Shown here in pieces: positions 62,710 through 64,000 of a stretch of 64,000 bases of DNA (position 1 is its first letter; every line of letters starts with the position of its first letter). The stretch is taken from assembly GCA_027311945.1 (NCBI GenBank), contig DAICXZ010000030.1:372001-436000 (forward strand), in the 5' to 3' direction. Source of the stretch: Erythrobacter sp. (lineage in GTDB: Bacteria > Pseudomonadota > Alphaproteobacteria > Sphingomonadales > Sphingomonadaceae). A program made the translations under genes and the position numbers. Below the pieces are notes generated by a model. That model had not been told where the DNA came from and did not search any database. It was given only the letters and a program-made list of their open reading frames with translations.

Positions 62710-64000
62710 TTGTCGTTGTCCCATCAAGTCAGCCTGCTGACGCTGGCCGCAGCCCTTGCTGCCGCTCCCGCTTTCCCGCTTGCCGCGCAGAGTGTGTCCT
62801 CCGCGCAATCCGGTGGTCAGCCCGAAACCGGCCCCGAGCCCGAAGACCAGACCTATGACGAGAACACCATCGTCGTCAGCGGCGCGCGGGTAATCGGGCA
62901 GGTCGATGCCCCGCAACCGCCGATCCTCGAACTCGATGCCGCCGATATTGCGGCCTATGGGGCCGGCTCGATTGCGGAGCTGATCGAGGCGCTCGGCTCG
63001 GACGTGACGAGCAGCCGCGGGCGCGGCAGCGGCGGGCCGGTGTTCCTGGTCGGCGGGGTACGCATTGCCTCGTTCCGCGAGATGCGCAGCTTTCCGCCCG
63101 AGGCCATCGAGAAGGTCGAGGTGTTCAGCGAGGAGGTGGCGCAGCAATATGGCTATTCGCCCAACCAGCGCGTGGTCAATTTCATCCTCAAGGACAATTT
63201 CTCCAGCCGCGAGATCGAGGTCGAATATGGTCAGCCGTTCGACGGCGGCTATTCTACGCAGGAGGTTGAAGGCACCTATGTCCGTATCGACGGGCCGAGC
63301 CGCCTCAACCTGAACCTCGACTGGAACAATTCGAGCCTCCTTACCGAAGGCGAACGCGGTGTGCTGCAGGCCGAGAGCAGCACGCCCACCTACGCCAGCG
63401 ATCCCGACCCGGCCGACTACCGCAGCCTGGTTGCCGACAGCGCCAGTCTGGAGGCGACGCTCAACTGGGCCATGAGCCTCGGGGCGGGCACCTCGCTGAG
63501 CGTCAACGGCACATTCGAGCGTGAAGACAGCCTCCGCCTGCAAGGGCTCGACGAGGTGACGTTGAGCGACGGCACCGACACCGTGCTGCGCGCCTTTAAC
63601 GAGGGCGATCCGCTGACCGTCGATAAGCGCACCGAGACCTATTCGGGTGCCGCGACGCTCAACTTCGGGCTGGGCGACTGGGAAGTGACCGGCACCGCCG
63701 ATGCCACCTTGACACATGCCCGCAGCGTGACCGGCCAGGCTGTCGATACCAGCGCTCTTGAGGACGCTGCCATAGCTGGCACGCTCGCGCTCGATGCCGA
63801 TCTCACGGGCCTGTTCGATGCCGCCGGCAGTGAAACCGCGCTGACCGATACCTACTCCGTCAACACGCTTCTGACCGCGCGGGGCCTGCCGGTCTATCTC
63901 CCGGCGGGTGATGTCTCGGTGACGCTCAACACCGGTTATCGCTGGAACGGCATCGACAGCGAGGACACGCGCAACCCCGGTGTGAAGACCAACCTCAACC
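62710..64000 (+). CDS. TonB-dependent-receptor-type outer-membrane protein (partial)
   Basis: The 430 visible residues start with a signal peptide (about 1-28, ending P-L-A-A-Q) followed by a plug-like domain: T-I-V-V-S-G-A-R-V and Y-G-A-G-S-I-A-E-L-I-E-A-L. After a Gly-rich stretch comes F-L-V-G-G-V-R-I-A-S-F-R-E-M and then V-V-N-F-I-L-K-D-N-F, after which barrel-type strands begin. Sphingomonads have a group of TonB-plug proteins of this type whose ligands are unknown. I chose the TTG at 62710, which has GAGG upstream; GTG at 62704 and TTG at 62716 are also possible. The gene runs past base 64000. Confidence 0.85.
   Translation, partial: MSLSHQVSLLTLAAALAAAPAFPLAAQSVSSAQSGGQPETGPEPEDQTYDENTIVVSGARVIGQVDAPQPPILELDAADIAAYGAGSIAELIEALGSDVTSSRGRGSGGPVFLVGGVRIASFREMRSFPPEAIEKVEVFSEEVAQQYGYSPNQRVVNFILKDNFSSREIEVEYGQPFDGGYSTQEVEGTYVRIDGPSRLNLNLDWNNSSLLTEGERGVLQAESSTPTYASDPDPADYRSLVADSASLEATLNWAMSLGAGTSLSVNGTFEREDSLRLQGLDEVTLSDGTDTVLRAFNEGDPLTVDKRTETYSGAATLNFGLGDWEVTGTADATLTHARSVTGQAVDTSALEDAAIAGTLALDADLTGLFDAAGSETALTDTYSVNTLLTARGLPVYLPAGDVSVTLNTGYRWNGIDSEDTRNPGVKTNLN

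Noticed and set aside
62686-63717. Minus-strand open frame of 343 codons
   Set aside because: Antisense to the TonB-plug gene that stays open to the end of the window and has a signal peptide.

Overview
The window looks like a chromosomal segment of an alphaproteobacterium of the order Sphingomonadales (a sphingomonad or erythrobacter relative). The evidence is the high G+C coding sequence, a circularly permuted two-piece tmRNA gene encoding the tag ANDNEALAIAA, HdaA, a DUF2794 gene, a LigE-like glutathione transferase, several TonB-dependent receptors and many PQQ dehydrogenases. The order is well supported; the genus is not resolved. I see no transposase, integrase, prophage, CRISPR array or rRNA.

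Bases 1-12645 hold the most accessory-looking part: three different PQQ dehydrogenases (one a quinohemoprotein), an FAD hydroxylase, an alpha/beta hydrolase, an exported VOC-domain protein, a HupE/UreJ membrane protein with a membrane-anchored partner, a soluble-type cytochrome c, a lipoprotein cytochrome and an exported protein of unknown function. Nearly all are on the minus strand and many overlap by 1-17 bases. I read this as an uncharacterised oxidation pathway in which periplasmic quinoproteins pass electrons to cytochromes c while a cytosolic hydroxylase and a hydrolase act on the same or related compounds. The substrate cannot be told from sequence.

Bases 12694-20264 hold small metabolic units: hydroxypyruvate/glyoxylate reductase coupled to glycerate 3-kinase, a LigE-like transferase, an isopenicillin-N-synthase-like oxygenase, PanE coupled to a Nudix hydrolase, and a LemA/TPM-domain operon. 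Bases 20412-22354 contain two tandem mscL genes, the split ssrA gene with its promoter and terminator, a large inverted repeat and a small membrane protein. Bases 22467-25935 are an arginine succinyltransferase operon (M20 hydrolase, astA, astB).

Bases 25983-50631 are mostly core genes: lptD-surA-pdxA-rsmA in the classic order, pepA-holC, ndk, purM-purN, hdaA, cysE, gph, glmU-glmS, a GGDEF-EAL protein, purS-purQ, and a PepSY membrane protein. Bases 50766-62468 continue with an M16 protease, purC, a TonB-dependent receptor, a Tat-exported PhoX phosphatase, wrbA, tRNA-Phe, and infA-maf-RNase E/G-yacG. A second TonB-plug protein runs off the right end.

The ends of convergent gene pairs repeatedly carry long inverted repeats or bidirectional terminators. 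Many minus-strand operons use ATGA or TGATG overlaps, so translational coupling is the norm here. Three genes use a TTG start and one, perhaps two, a GTG start.
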